Positions 23,001 to 35,500 of a stretch of 64,000 bases of DNA are shown here, one piece after another. A model generated the notes under the pieces. It worked only from the letters and a program-made list of their open reading frames with translations. It was not told the DNA's origin and did not search any database. The translations under genes and the position numbers were made by a program. Positions within the stretch are counted from its first letter, which is position 1, and the number at the start of each line of letters is the position of its first letter. The DNA comes from Caenorhabditis remanei (Eukaryota > Nematoda > Chromadorea > Rhabditida > Rhabditidae), in assembly GCF_010183535.1 (NCBI RefSeq), contig NC_071330.1:9653717-9717716 (forward strand), in the 5' to 3' direction.

Positions 23001-26000
23001 TACGTTACACTGCTTGCACTGATACTGTTGAGTCGAATCGACTACTTCATTTTTGACTTCTCTGAAAACCGGGGCCGCAGAAGCATCTTCATCCTCCTCT
23101 TTCTTTATTTCTTTTTCAACAGATGCTGACGGTGCCCTTGAAGTGGAAGTTGTCTGTCGGATACCTTCGGAAATTCCTTCTGGTTCTGGTGAGAAACAGA
23201 TTGGTGACTCTGGAGGTGTGTCTTCCATCTTCCATGGAACTTCTTCTTTTAGTGCCAAAAGATCCTTCAGTTTTTCGTTCAGTTTGAACACTAGGTCTTT
23301 CTTGTCTTCTACAGAACTTTCTTCTCCGATATCACTTGTATTGAAGACTAGTTCCACAGTAACTTCTTCATCTCGGTCAATAATTTCGTTAAACATACTC
23401 GATTCCGGTTGTATAGGAGCCTTTCCTTCATCCATGTAACGAACACAACAGCGAATGTGATCTCGAACGGTATGTTTTTTATTGAAAAGTTTACAAAGGG
23501 CTGCATTTGGGTTCAAACATGTGTTCTCATCCATTTCATCTTGGATTACATCGTCTTCAGAAGTTGGCATCGTATTGTTGTAAAGAGCCACAAGACGAAT
23601 CGGTGGTTCTACTTGATACATATTTACATCATTGAAAATTAGTGCTTTCTGAGCTCTCTCTTCGTTCCCGAAAATTCTTGTTCCACGTTTAACGTGCATG
23701 GCACCGAATTCTCCAAGCAATGGTTTTCGCTCTCCTACAACTGCCATCTCTGTCAATCCATACTTCACAAATTCACATCCAGCTCGGTTCAAACGAGGCT
23801 CACGCTGTTTCTTTGGAATATCGCCACACAATCGGAATCTTGTTCGCATAGTTTCCAGCCATGATTCATATTCGCCACCGGCGGGATAAGAGGAAGTAGC
23901 CTTCTTCTGATTATTTCGTTTTTTCTTAGGTTTCGGTCCATCCTCCGCGATATTAAGTGGCTGAGCTGATTGTGGCGTCATAGGAGGATGTTGTTGAACT
24001 AATTGAACACCAGGATGATGTTGTGGTGGTATTTGTCCTTGAGGAATCTGACCAGGCATGATGAGGCGTGGAATTGGAGCACCTTGGTGGTGCATCATTC
24101 TTTGCATTATGTGAGCTGGTGGACCGCCATGCATTGGATGATGAACTTCTTTCTGAGACTCAATATGTTGATGAACATCGGCCAGAATAGCATCAAGGCA
24201 CTGATAAGCTTCTTTCATTACTGGATCTGTTATCTCATCGAAACGAACTCCTCCCATAATTAATGCAGGATGTCGCATTTGTACCTGTAACTTTTTGTTA
24301 GTTTCAAAATGCGGAAATCGAATAATTACCATTCTCCTATGCATTTCCTGTTGTTGCTGCTGATGTTGTTGCATCGTCATAGGAGGTGCTCCAGGTTGCT
24401 GTCTTATTATAAACTGTCCAGGTCCAGGTCTCATCATTGGCACTCCTTGCAAATGCAACATCCTTTGCTGTTGTTGTTGTAAAAGTGGAAGATTAATCGG
24501 AGCCTGAGTCCCTGGTTGCGGATGTCCTTGAGACTGATTCATTCCTAGACCCAGTGGTGGAGGTTGAGCCAGCATCTGCTCAGCATGGGCAGCAAACTGT
24601 AATTCTCGCAGATGAGTTTGTTCTTTTTGAAGAGGTGTGACTTCTGATTCATTTCGAAGAATTTTGTTATGCAATTCAAATTGATGTAAAGCAGTGTCTT
24701 GACTTTTCACATCTTTTTTCATGTTTTCCATTTCTCCTTGCGTTGATTTGATTTGCTCGGTAAGCTGCGCCAGCACTTTTTGATCATTATCATTCAAATC
24801 AATTTGTCGTCCATCATAATCAGGTGCTGCTTGTTGTGTTCTCACCATTTGGCGTTTTTTCGCGGCCAAGTTCTTCTTCTGCTTACGAGCTTTATTCAAC
24901 TGTTCTTCAAGGGATGCAAGGAGTCTTTCGCGATCGAGTTTTACTCTTCTCATTTCTTGCCAGGTATTGTAGAACACAGCAGACAAATGATTGGTTACTC
25001 GAACTTGTTTAGGTTGCTGCGATTGCTCAATCTGAGAACCAAATGCACTTGATGAAGATGGTTCTCCTGGGTTTGTTGGAACTTTGAATCCGAACTGATG
25101 GGGAGCTGGAGACTGAACAGTTGGACTATCAACAGAATTTGTGCTTTGAACATTCGTTCTACGCGGCCGAGGTTTACTCCCACTTTTCGTTCTGTTATCA
25201 CGAGCACGGTTAACATATTCTTGGCGATCATCTGAGCTCAAATTACGCCATAGTTTTTGAATTTGCTTGACGCGATCGCTCCAAATTGGAAGTTGCACTT
25301 TTAAATGAGGATGCTTTTCATTTGCATACAGTACAGCTGCCGTAGTTGCCATCAACCCCGCCGGCTCATCTTCTTCCCATCGAGCAGAAAATTGGTATCT
25401 ATCTGGAGCATCTGAATGACTTCCACTTCTTGCAATAGCGGTTCGCACTCCCGGTGCATGCTGAGCGAAGTTAACTGGATTCATGCCATTAAGATTACCA
25501 TCTTGCGGGCCGAGCATACCACTTGACATACCTCCTGTTGATGTAGATGGTTTTTGATCTAGATTGAAAGCTGAAAATTGAAAATAAGAAGATGAAATCA
25601 ATTGGATTAAACTCACTAGTTGGTCCGTAACTTCCTTCCGGTAGTTCACGTTTGGGATGTGTTTCCCCTTGGAGACTATCTTCCAATTCTTCATCATCTT
25701 CATCAAAGAAAATAGACAAATCCATCTCGTCGAAGTTAATGTCTGTGTCCATGTTTCCGAAATCTATACCTTCTAAGATGTCGTTCTCTGTTTGGTCATT
25801 TCTCAACATTTCTGCGGCATCCTTACACAACGTGTGTGATTTAAGTGGGCGTTCTCTTACATATCTTCCATTGAACTCAGCTAGCATAGGTTCTTCTATA
25901 TTATATTCAACTAGAGACTTTCCTTCAACTGCTTTAATCCCAAAGAATGCTTCTTGAATTTGAGGCGGATAAGCGTCTTCCAATTGAGATCTTCGGGGTT

Positions 26001-28840
26001 TTCTTGGACGTTTTGCTTTTTTCGTATCGTCCTCTTCCGCAGCAGCTTCCTCGGTAAGGGCTTGAATCCGATGGCGTGGGAGTTTCGCATAGAATCCGCC
26101 GATACCTATTCGATTCATTCCACGTCGACCGCTCGGATTACCTCGCCCCCGCCCTCTCTGTCCTGAGATTGATAAGGATGAACCTGGCTCCGAAGCATCG
26201 TCTTGGGGCGTAAAATCTTCTTCGTCTGAAAATATAGACACTAGTAATGTTTTAATTGCTACGCTTACAATGATCAAACGATTCGCGATACTCTTGCATC
26301 TGACTTTTGAGAGCTGATGGAGTGTACTTCGATTTGAGAATCTCATGAGCGTTTCTGTCCAGTGCAACGTTATCACACCACACTGTGTCAGCTTCAGAGA
26401 AACCATTTATCTGCGCCCGGTTTGGTCGACAAGATGTGCACCGCATTCGGTTCAGTGCAGCTTGTTCCAGTTGCTCGTCGGTGTGTAATCCTTCGCAGAA
26501 TCCATGATGCCATCTAAAAAAAATTTCGTTCAATTCCGATATTTGAATAACAACAATAATTCGGGAAATTTTTTCCAAACTCACTTGCTACATTGACTGC
26601 ATTTAATTATTTTCTCGTTCAAATGATATCCTCTATTACAACGTGAGCAGCTTTGCAGGGATTGACACGAATGACACAGCCCTTTTGAAGTTAAGTCGTT
26701 TCCAGACGTTGATTTATGATTACATCGGCGACATCGTGAACACCATTGGCATCTCCAGGGACCTTTTGGGATGGCTTCCAATGGTGGCTTTATACAATAC
26801 ATATGATAAGACACATCACATTCTTCACAAAGAAGCAATTTCTCCTCGTCACCACCAGCACCACATCCCTCACAGAATGTGCAGTCCAAACATCGCCAAC
26901 CTCGTGTTATAACTGCAGAATTTAGTTGAAACTTCTGAAAAATTATTGTTGATAACATTTTTATTATCATTTGTGAACCAACTTTATCATGTAGGCTTAT
27001 ACAATACGTGTGATAAGTTTGAGCGCAGTTTGAACATGCAACCATCGATGCCTCGACTCCTTTTCCAATCGATCCGCAAACCAGACAAAGTGGAGCCTAA
27101 AAAATTATAAAAACTATTGAAACTCAAGTTGTTGTCTTACTTTTCCCATGAACTCGTCGTTTGATCTGCACACAATTGATATTCTAGTGTATTCAACTTC
27201 ATCCGATCTTGATGTACCTGATTGTCTTGAGTTTTCATCTTCGAGAATGGATTCATCAACTTCGCGGATAGTGTCAATTTTATTTGTTTCTTGAAAATTC
27301 GGCACAATAGTTGGAGATTGTTCGGGGAGTGGAGTCTGAACTGGAGGGGGAAGGGCAATGGGAACGGCATTATTCATAATGCTGGAAGGAAGAGGTACAG
27401 AAGGAGGAATTTGGGTCGATTGGATGGTACTTGAAAGCCCAATACTATTTTGAGGCATCATCTGGAATCCAACGGAGTTCATATGCATCAATTGAGGGTT
27501 TCCTGGATGATACATAGGCATTCCCATTGGCGCTGGATTTCCATACTGTACTTGTTGAAGCTGAGATGCTATTTGTGCAGCACTTCCTCGTCCTCTTCCT
27601 CTTCCACGACCAGGTCCTTTTCCCGATGATCGAGGGGTAGTTATTCCGTTTCCACGTTTTCCTCGCTTTCCACGGGTTGGTGTAGGTTGTGAAAAATCAC
27701 CCATTGCTTGAAATTGTGTTGCAGAAAAAAACCCAGTTGGTCCAGGATTCGTTTGACGACGTGAACCGGTTGACTGACCTCTTCCCGGTTTTTTCTTACC
27801 ACTTCCACGACCGCGCCCTCGAGTGCTAAAATAATTAACTGGTAAAAAGTTAGATCAAAAATATATTTTGCTGCGTCCATTTAACTTTCCCTCCTAAAAA
27901 AATGCGCAGGTCTCACCGCGATCACCTTAAAGGCGCAGAGGAAAACGCGGAAAAGAAATGGCTCCTTTGGACACTTTTTCCGCGGAAAAGTTACTTTGGA
28001 CGCAGAATTTGTTTGAAACGAAATAGTTTCAAGTGCACTAGTTTAAAATACGATACACACTCACCTCGTTAGAACAAAATCTTCGTCATAGTCGGAAGTT
28101 TCTTGATAAAATGGACTGCTGTTCCTGTCGCTATCGTTTGTAGCTCCTCCATCACTAATGTCGTCCATTAGCTGTGATTGTGTTGTGAGCATTTGTTGAA
28201 CGTGGTGCTGATGCTGGTTCATGCTAGAGGATACCGTCATTTGAGAATAGATATCTCCTCCAAAGTCGGGATTTGATGGAAAACTGGACGACATCGTGCC
28301 TGAAGACATGTGCAGAGACATTTGTTGAACTGATGGATCACTGAATGGTGACAACGGAGCATTCTGTGAACGAGACGATACAACAGATGCAGACAGCATC
28401 ACATCTTCGCTGAGAATTTGATTCCGACGGCGACAGAGCGAGCATATAAACCCATTCAAATGCGAAACTTCTGATGAATCACAAGACAAATGAAAACTTC
28501 TGAAAATAAATTATACGAACGAATAGTAGCATTCTCCAATGATGTTTCTAACGTAAAATACTTACTTTTGACAACTAGAACATTGTCTTGAATCTGCAGT
28601 GACCATCCTCTGACAAGAACCACAGCTCATTGTTATATCGCACTGAAATATTCTTTCAAATATGTAACTAAGTATCATAATATATACCTGCCGGGCCATA
28701 TCCAACGACATGGTTCCAGTACTATTCATCTCCATGCAGCTTTGACATAGCTCCGTATTATTGACAGCAGCACCGCCGCATTCGATACACTGGAGAGAAA
28801 GATTTTCATAAATTCTGTTGCATAAAGTACTTACAATCAT
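20078..28840 (-). CDS. set-16: MLL3/4-type histone H3 lysine-4 methyltransferase
   Basis: Catalytic subunit of a COMPASS-like H3K4 methyltransferase in the nucleus. Fifteen exons join in phase: 28835-28840, 28688-28789, 28566-28642, 28065-28499, 27141-27825, 26983-27096, 26585-26934, 26269-26513, 25617-26225, 24330-25570, 22488-24284, 21824-22180, 20697-21776, 20404-20652 and 20078-20170. They give 2479 residues, close to the C. elegans SET-16 length I recall. Order: N-terminal Cys-rich zinc cluster (1 to about 80); RGRG-rich linker; tandem PHD fingers (about 436-670); an HMG-like segment and Gln/Pro-rich coiled region in exons 9-11; extended PHD (about 1887-2006); FYRN and FYRC; the Win-type motif GCARAEP for WDR5; SET with [11 protein letters not shown]; and post-[11 protein letters not shown]. 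Divergently transcribed from drr-2. Confidence 0.96.
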
Positions 28841-29399
28841 TTTTTGAAATTAAATCCCTTCATATAGACTGTAGTCTTTTCTTACTTTTGAAGTACAGTG
28901 AGTTGAAGAGATCTGTAATTCTTAGTTGCAGTATTTATTTTCTTTTTTCCATTCAAATAGGAAGTAAACAACTAATTCATTTTATAGCAACTACTTAATA
29001 GGCTTCGTTAAGTTTTTTATATCTTGATTTTGTTCGAATTTCCGCCATCCTCAAGAAAAAAGGATGAAAAAGGGCGGGGACACTTCTATATCGATTATTT
29101 GGCATTTTGCCAAATGTTTCCCGTCTGCGTCTCCACAGCGAGCAATTCGTAGGTTCCCCCTTCAACGTTAGACCTACGATTGGGGGGACCTTACGCACAA
29201 TTGTTTGTTCGTCTGTCTGCGTCTCTCTGGCACGTTGCCAATGCCTCGAATTTTACGCAAAAATACGGTGTGAAAAAAATTTTTGAAGGAAATTAAAAAA
29301 TTTCAAGGTTTTAGACTTATGCGTGTTCATGAAATAAAAAGTCTGTAATATGCATAAAATTACAGATAAATCTCACTTGGGGAAGTTTTTTTTCAAAGG
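28841..29399. promoter_or_regulatory. Divergent set-16 / drr-2 promoter region
   Basis: 559 bp between two start codons pointing apart. It carries two CTGCGTCTC motifs (29125-29133 and 29217-29225), a motif recurrent in Caenorhabditis housekeeping promoters. It also has a perfect palindrome ATTTGGCA-TTT-TGCCAAAT at 29097-29115. GC content is higher than in the neighbouring intergenic DNA. No coding exon is supported. Confidence 0.55.
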
Positions 29400-30256
29400 A
29401 TGGCTGATGAGATTTTCAAAGTGAGATATGAAGGATTATAGAAAAACAATTTATTATTTTAGGCATTCATCGGTGGACTCCCATTCGATTCACTTGAAAG
29501 TGATATAGAAACTTTGTTAGAACATTGTGATTTCACTAAGGAAGATGTGAGTATCGCTAGTGAAATGGATCGTGATTTCTTTATTCCAGATCAAAAAGTT
29601 CGAGATCCATTTAGTACACGACAGAGAGACTGGATCTTGCAAAGGATTCGGCTATGTCACATTTCAAAGCGAGCAACAGTTGAATGACGCCATCAAAAAA
29701 CTTAATGGAGTAGAGTTTGCGAAGCGTGTACTCAAAGTGAACCGTGCACAACAGCGCGATCGCAGTGATCGTGGTGGACGCGGAGGTAAAAAAAACTAGG
29801 TGCTTAATTAGTGATCTGAAAAATCATACATCAGGTGGACGCGGAAACTTTGGAGATCGTGGAGGAAGAGGAGGTCGGGGAGGTGGTGGCGGTGGAGGTT
29901 TCCGTCGGGGAGGCGGAGGACGTTTCAACGATGGTGAAGGTCGGGGTGGCTTTGGAGGAGGGGGAAACCGTGGATATGGGCGTCAGCGAAAGGAAAGTGA
30001 AGAGTTTGGAGGAAGTCAACACGAAGATGGTCATAATCCACGTCATCGCCGTCCTTCGGAAGAAGGTTCGTGGATAACTCTATATTAACTAGAAATCTGA
30101 GTCTTCGATTTTCCAGGAAGCGCTCCATCTGCTCCAGCTGCTGAACGCCCCCGTTTCAACTTCAAACCACGTACTACTGATGCTGCAGAAATTGAGGCTC
30201 GAAAGAAACTTGAAGAAGAAGAAACGAAGCGAAGACAAGAAAAGCTATTCCAATAG
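29400..30256 (+). CDS. drr-2: RRM / RGG protein related to eIF4H (DRR-2)
   Basis: RNA-binding translation factor related to eIF4H, which stimulates the eIF4A helicase; C. elegans DRR-2 is linked to translation control and dietary-restriction lifespan. Exons are 29400-29420, 29463-29546, 29590-29785, 29835-30065 and 30117-30256; 223 residues. Residues about 8-80 form one RRM, with RNP2-like AFIGGL and RNP1 KGFGYVTF. A long Gly/Arg (RGG, FGGGG) region follows, then a basic/acidic C-terminal helix rich in Lys, Arg and Glu. AATAAA is near 30264. The next gene in the same direction starts 619 bp on. The name rests on domain layout and position next to set-16. Confidence 0.9.
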
Positions 30257-30874
30257 ATCCTGATCAATAAATGTCCCAGAAAGACGGTAAACTGCACGAA
30301 TAAGCAATATCGCCCAAAAACCTATTTCAATCAAAATTATTAACTGAGTTTGAAATTGAGATTATTCATAGTCGATTTCAATTCGCAATAGGAATCCTTT
30401 TCCCTTTATATTTATTTCTTCCCATAGTTGTTTTCTTATAACCGCCGATCCAACGGTGTAAAAAAAAATCATTATTTTCCTTATTCCCATATTTGCTTGG
30501 TCTGACCATAACCTAGTTCTTCAAAACTCTTTTCTCTTCATGATCAAACTGTACATCAGAAGCCCTGCACATGTTGTTCTGTTTTTCCTTTTTCTTTCTT
30601 GTTATTTCATTATTCTTCATAGAATTATCACGAAACGTCCATACCTACTGCGGTGATCCGCTTACCCTTTACTTGTTGTTCTGTTGTTTTTTTACTAGAT
30701 TTTTAGCACTCCAGAAAGTACATACAAATAATGAATGCGCATTATTGTCAAAGATGAAATGTCTATGAAACTTATTACGGTTTTTCCTCCGAGTAATACA
30801 GATTGTCTTTGTTTTCCGTCAGTGCGCTGTTATAAATTGATTGAATTCTTATTTGCAGTTTTCTGGAACAAATT

Positions 30875-31280
30875 ATGTGTTCTCCTGCAGACAGGGTCAA
30901 AGAGCTACTCACAAACGCCATCAAACCTCAAAAATTAGTGAGTTGTTTTACTTTTAATCGAGATGAAGTCCATTTCTTATTGCAGAACGTTGTTGACGAA
31001 AGCGGTGGATGTGAAGGATTCAAATTTCGAATTTTGATAATTTCTGAAGCTTTCGGGGGAAAAAGAACTTTACAATCACATAGGTACGGTGCATTTTTCA
31101 AATGTAGCTTTTGAAATATAATTCATTTCTATACTCAGGATGGTTCAAGCTGCTTTGGCCCCAATGATGGGCGAAACCCACGCATTAACAATCTGCGCTT
31201 ACACTCCTGAAAAGTGGTCTCAGATGACATCAGATGATCGTCTAAACGCCGGATGCCTTGACTTGGCCGATGACAATTAA
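30875..31280 (+). CDS. BolA-like protein (BOLA2 type)
   Basis: Small BolA-family protein. BOLA2 proteins pair with monothiol glutaredoxin 3 through a bridging [2Fe-2S] cluster in cytosolic iron-sulfur trafficking. Exons are 30875-30937, 30986-31083 and 31139-31280; 100 residues, the usual size. The family's conserved ligands are visible: Cys in GGCEGF and His in GETHAL, followed by the TPEKW motif near the end as in BOLA2 (TPDQW). There is no mitochondrial presequence, which fits the cytosolic BOLA2 type rather than BOLA1/3. A TTTGCAG acceptor lies about 16 bases upstream of the ATG. AATAAA is near 31350, and acbp-5 begins 243 bp after the stop, so the two are likely co-transcribed. Confidence 0.88.
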
Positions 31281-31522
31281 ATGTCGTATACCATTTGCTA
31301 CGTTTTTACGGGCTATCAATCTCTCGAATTACATTTAGTTTGATGACTTGAATAAAATTTGATCACGTCTCTTGAAAAGTTCTTTGCAGGGTTTTAACTT
31401 TGGTCATTATTTATATATCAATAAGTCCGTGACATATCTAAAGTTTTTAAAAATCTAAACCAATGCTTTAAAGCATGCTTTATAATCAAAGTGCTAAAAA
31501 TATTTACAGAAAATCAAACGAA

Positions 31523-32562
31523 ATGTTCATAGCTTGGTTCGTTTCTGAATTTCAGAACAGAACGGGGGAAAATAATTCGACTTATTCCGAACAACCGATA
31601 GACCAACTGCTAGAAGCGAAATTTAATGCCGCGGCGTCGAGACTACCGGCTTTTCGATTGCAGCTGGATCGAAAAACAGGTCTTAAGTTCTACGGATTGT
31701 ACAAGCAGGCTATCCTGGGACCAGCAAGTAAATTCTAATTTAAAAAATAAACGATTTTATACTATATACAAGTTTTAGATGCGAAAGAGGGACCATATTG
31801 GTATGAGACAGAAGCCCGAACGAAGTTCAATGCATGGCTTGCTAATGGAAAGATGAGTAGAGGAACAGCAATGCAAAAGTATTGTGACATGTTGTCAATA
31901 TTAGATAAAGATTGGGATCCGAACGCTGAAACTCAAAAACAGACATGGGACAAAGTACCAAGCACAATGGGGGTTATAGAGGTTATTTAGACATTATTTG
32001 AAATGCTGTAATGTTTTTGCTTTTACAGCCAGAAATGTTCGATGAATTCGTGGCTCCAAAACCGACTCGGCTGGAGACTGACACTGAGAAGTCGTGGTTC
32101 GCCGCAATGAGAGTGAATGATGTTGCCACAATGAAGCAACTCCTGGATGAAGATCCAAATATTCTTGAGGCCAAAGACCAACATTTAGCTGTAATTTGAC
32201 TGAAAAAAAGAGTTGCATTTAAACATTTTATATTCAGATGACGGCACTATTGTGGGCGGCTGATCTTGGTTGTGACCCTGTCATTAAATTTCTCATCGAT
32301 CATGGAGCGGATGTGAATGCCGTAGATGGGTGTCTTCAGACTGCATTACACTTCAGTAAGTTTTATTTCTTTCGGCTCTTTCATAGCTCTTGATATTTGA
32401 ATTTCCCGAAATATTCATATTTCAGCTGCTCAGTGCCATCGTCCACTTCTTGCTGAAATTCTTATTCAAGCCGGTGCCGATAAAAGTGCACTTGATGCTG
32501 ATGGTTTAACACCTGCTGACTGTTGCGATGATGCGGAACTCCGTGAAAAACTGACTCCATGA
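31523..32562 (+). CDS. acbp-5: Acyl-CoA-binding protein with ankyrin repeats (ACBD6-like)
   Basis: Binds long-chain acyl-CoA esters; the human relative ACBD6 acts in lipid remodelling and N-myristoylation. Exons are 31523-31727, 31779-31981, 32029-32190, 32238-32355 and 32426-32562; 274 residues. The ACB domain (about residues 18-105) has the family's FYGLYKQA signature and KFNAW. Two or three ankyrin repeats follow (MTALLWAADLG, VIKFLIDHGADVNAVDG, TALHFTAQ, AEILIQAGADKSALDADG). I start at the ATG at 31523 because a TTTACAG acceptor ends at 31509; the same frame is open from an ATG at 31475, so the N-terminus is uncertain. Close spacing after the BOLA2-like gene suggests a downstream operon gene. 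Confidence 0.88.
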
Positions 32563-35500
32563 CTAGATTAGTCTCTTCTCTCTTGATTCATGATTCTGAA
32601 TGTGTAAATATCGAATTTCATTTTCTGCATCCATCTCTCCACCACCATTCATTCATCTCTATTTCCTATCTTTCCTCTCAACTTTTGCTTCTTTTTTTTG
32701 TTTTTTCTCCCAAATCGACCAACATTCTCGTGTTACAAATCCGTTTCACATAGATTCTTAATTTCTTCCAACTTTTCTTAGGCCTCTACTTATTTCATTT
32801 TTTCTGTGAATATTCCTCATTGAGTACATAAATGAGCTTTAGTAAGTGTTTGAAATAAATTAATTCCTTCACCATCTTCGACCACTATGCACATATATCG
32901 ACACAGAAGATTCAATGAGATGAGATGAAATTATAAATTCAAATTTTGTATACTCATCCTTAATTATTCCCTTCCCATCCAGCCATCAAAGCCCTAAAAG
33001 TTTTTTTTTTCATTTCGAAACGTGAAGAAAGAGAAAAAGAAGAAAACTTGAAAAATCAACAATATAATAGCAATCGGCACGAATTCCGGAAATTCGCATC
33101 TCAACATCTTCTATTTTTTCCCATTATGACGTCATTTGTTCCAGAAGTTGAAGAAATAGGATTCGATTAAAAGATGATGGGTGATTACTACTAATTTCAC
33201 TCAGTTTTCAGGAAAAGGCGATTCATGTTTCTCCTCTTTTCTAGAAACCTCTTTCAGAATTTTCATTCGTAAAAAATTCGATTTTCAATTGATTAGAGAA
33301 AATTAAAACTTGATTATTAACTTGTCATTTTCGGTTGTGAACCTACAGTAATCCTGTCCCCGTTGCAAGAGTATCACTGAAATATAGACAAGATAACTAG
33401 AACAGCAAGTTATATCTTTGGTTTTTTTTAAATTACCCAGTCTTTATTTTTCGAATTGACAGAAAACTGCTTCAAAAGTCTTCTAAAAATTACAAAAGAC
33501 CCACTTAAAGCTCATTTGACAGGAAATAAAAACATGTTAATGTACTAAAAGTATCGAAGAGACTCTGCCAGTAACAAGCATAGAAAAAATTACACTTCAC
33601 GAACTTTTAACAAAAGGAAAATGAAAAAGGAAAAGAAGCTGAGAGTCTAGCCATCCAAAACTTTGTTATCCTCACATTTTTCTCTATCTTTTTTTTCTGT
33701 TTTCTTCGTCTCTACTCCCCATCTGAATCCCTTTCTTTTTCCATAAGCGGTCAGCAAAGGGACCTCTTCCTTTTTTTTCTCTTTTTTGCTCTTCTCATTC
33801 CACTACTTCTTTGCTTATTGTGTTTGTTTTCCGTATTTCACCCAGAGACGTTTTTTCTGTTTTCTTTTTTTTTCAATCTCGAAATTTTCGCAATTTTATT
33901 CTACTAGTAAGTTTTCTAGTATTTCAGCTGTCGATTATAAACCATTTGTTACTAAGTGTTTTCAAACAGATTCATCTTAATTCAGAATAGAATTAGATCT
34001 AGATTTAATGTAACAAAGCTGAGAAAATCGGAGATTCTTCTAATTTTGTAACTGAGATTTCGGAGAGGAAACTTGAGAATAATTTATGAATGTGTCTCGT
34101 TCGGAACATTTCGTGTAACATAGTTCCGTTGAATTCAGGAGACTTCTTTCTCTTTTTCAGATGCCTTATTTCTTTTCTTAGCTGATTGATCGTGTTCAAA
34201 GTAACCAAGGAAACAAATACTATTATTTCATATTCCCCTATTCTAATGTTATTCCAAAAACAAAAAGAACTTGTTTTTGTCGTAAAAAGAAGAAAAAATA
34301 AAGGAGAGAAAGTGAAATAGCGTGTCAATAAATATTGGTGAGCTCAAGAATAAAATGGAGGTCATGAGATGTGTAAAGTATATATTCACATATTTATTTT
34401 TACTCTTTTTTCGAGATTTCGAGATCTAAACTATTTCCATCTCATTTCAGAAGTTCTCCCTCTCCTTTTTCGAAAGTCTCAATATTTTCGAGCTTCCAAA
34501 CGAGGAATAACTTTTCTACGCAATTTGTCAAATTTCGTTTTTCCGAGCATAAAAAAGAAATGACAAAAAATAACATCGCTCTCTCATCTCAAAAATTCTC
34601 GCCGCAAACATTTTGATTGACAATTCACAAAAAAAGAGCCGAAGGGAATGAACGAATCAGATGGGCGGTGCGAAATGTCAGGCGAACTTTTAGAATAATA
34701 AGAAAAAGAGATTCTAGAGACATATTGATGCACACGTTTCGAACATCGTTTCGAATATCCTCTTCCCTCCCACTGACATGTTTTTATTGCTTTTCGGACC
34801 AACCAAAACCAATGAAAACTCTCAATATTTTTCGCTTCCGATCTTTTATTTGAACAGCTTTTCTTCATATTTCTGTGGTTTTCTTTTATTAGTTTTTGGT
34901 TGTGATCGATACAAACTCATTTAGAACATGTTCAAAGCTTCAGTTTTGACAGTTCGTTTTAGTAGTTTTTTCCTGTTTTTCAAAAATGAAATGAAACGAA
35001 ATCTGCGGAGAACAGAAAATGTCTTCTGTAAACGAAGTCTTCTCGAAATTTCCGTCTGTGTAATCCCGTTCAGGTTTTATTTTTTGTGCTGGAAACTTTT
35101 GAAAAAAAATTATTTTTCCAGATCAATTCAAACTACATGTTCTGTCGCTCTGATTTTTTATCAAATGAATCCCTAATTTTCGAACGATTTTTTCCTTGAG
35201 AACCAACAATTTTTAAAATTTTACTATGTATTTTCTGCAAAATCTGTATTTTCTCATCTTTGCTCTATTCGATTTTCACGAGTTTTTTCGGTGGAATATG
35301 GTGACAATCTCAATATTCCCCCATATCCCTATTTTCCAGACTTGTCACGGGCCGGGCCGAAATCAGGAAAAATTTTGTCCCTGCCCGGCCCGGCCCGCCG
35401 GGCTGAACTCAGGAAAAATCTCGGCCCGGCCCGGCTCTTTTGAAACATTTTGAGTTTTTGATTTTTTTCTGGAAATTTTTTGAAATTTTAGGAAAAATGT

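Noticed and set aside
23053..23439. Plus-strand Ser-rich frame of 128 codons
   Set aside because: Antisense shadow of the acidic region of set-16 exon 11.
29744..30088. Alternative Gly/Arg and Glu/Val frames over the RGG part of drr-2
   Set aside because: Shadows of the GC-rich RGG coding region in other frames and on the other strand.
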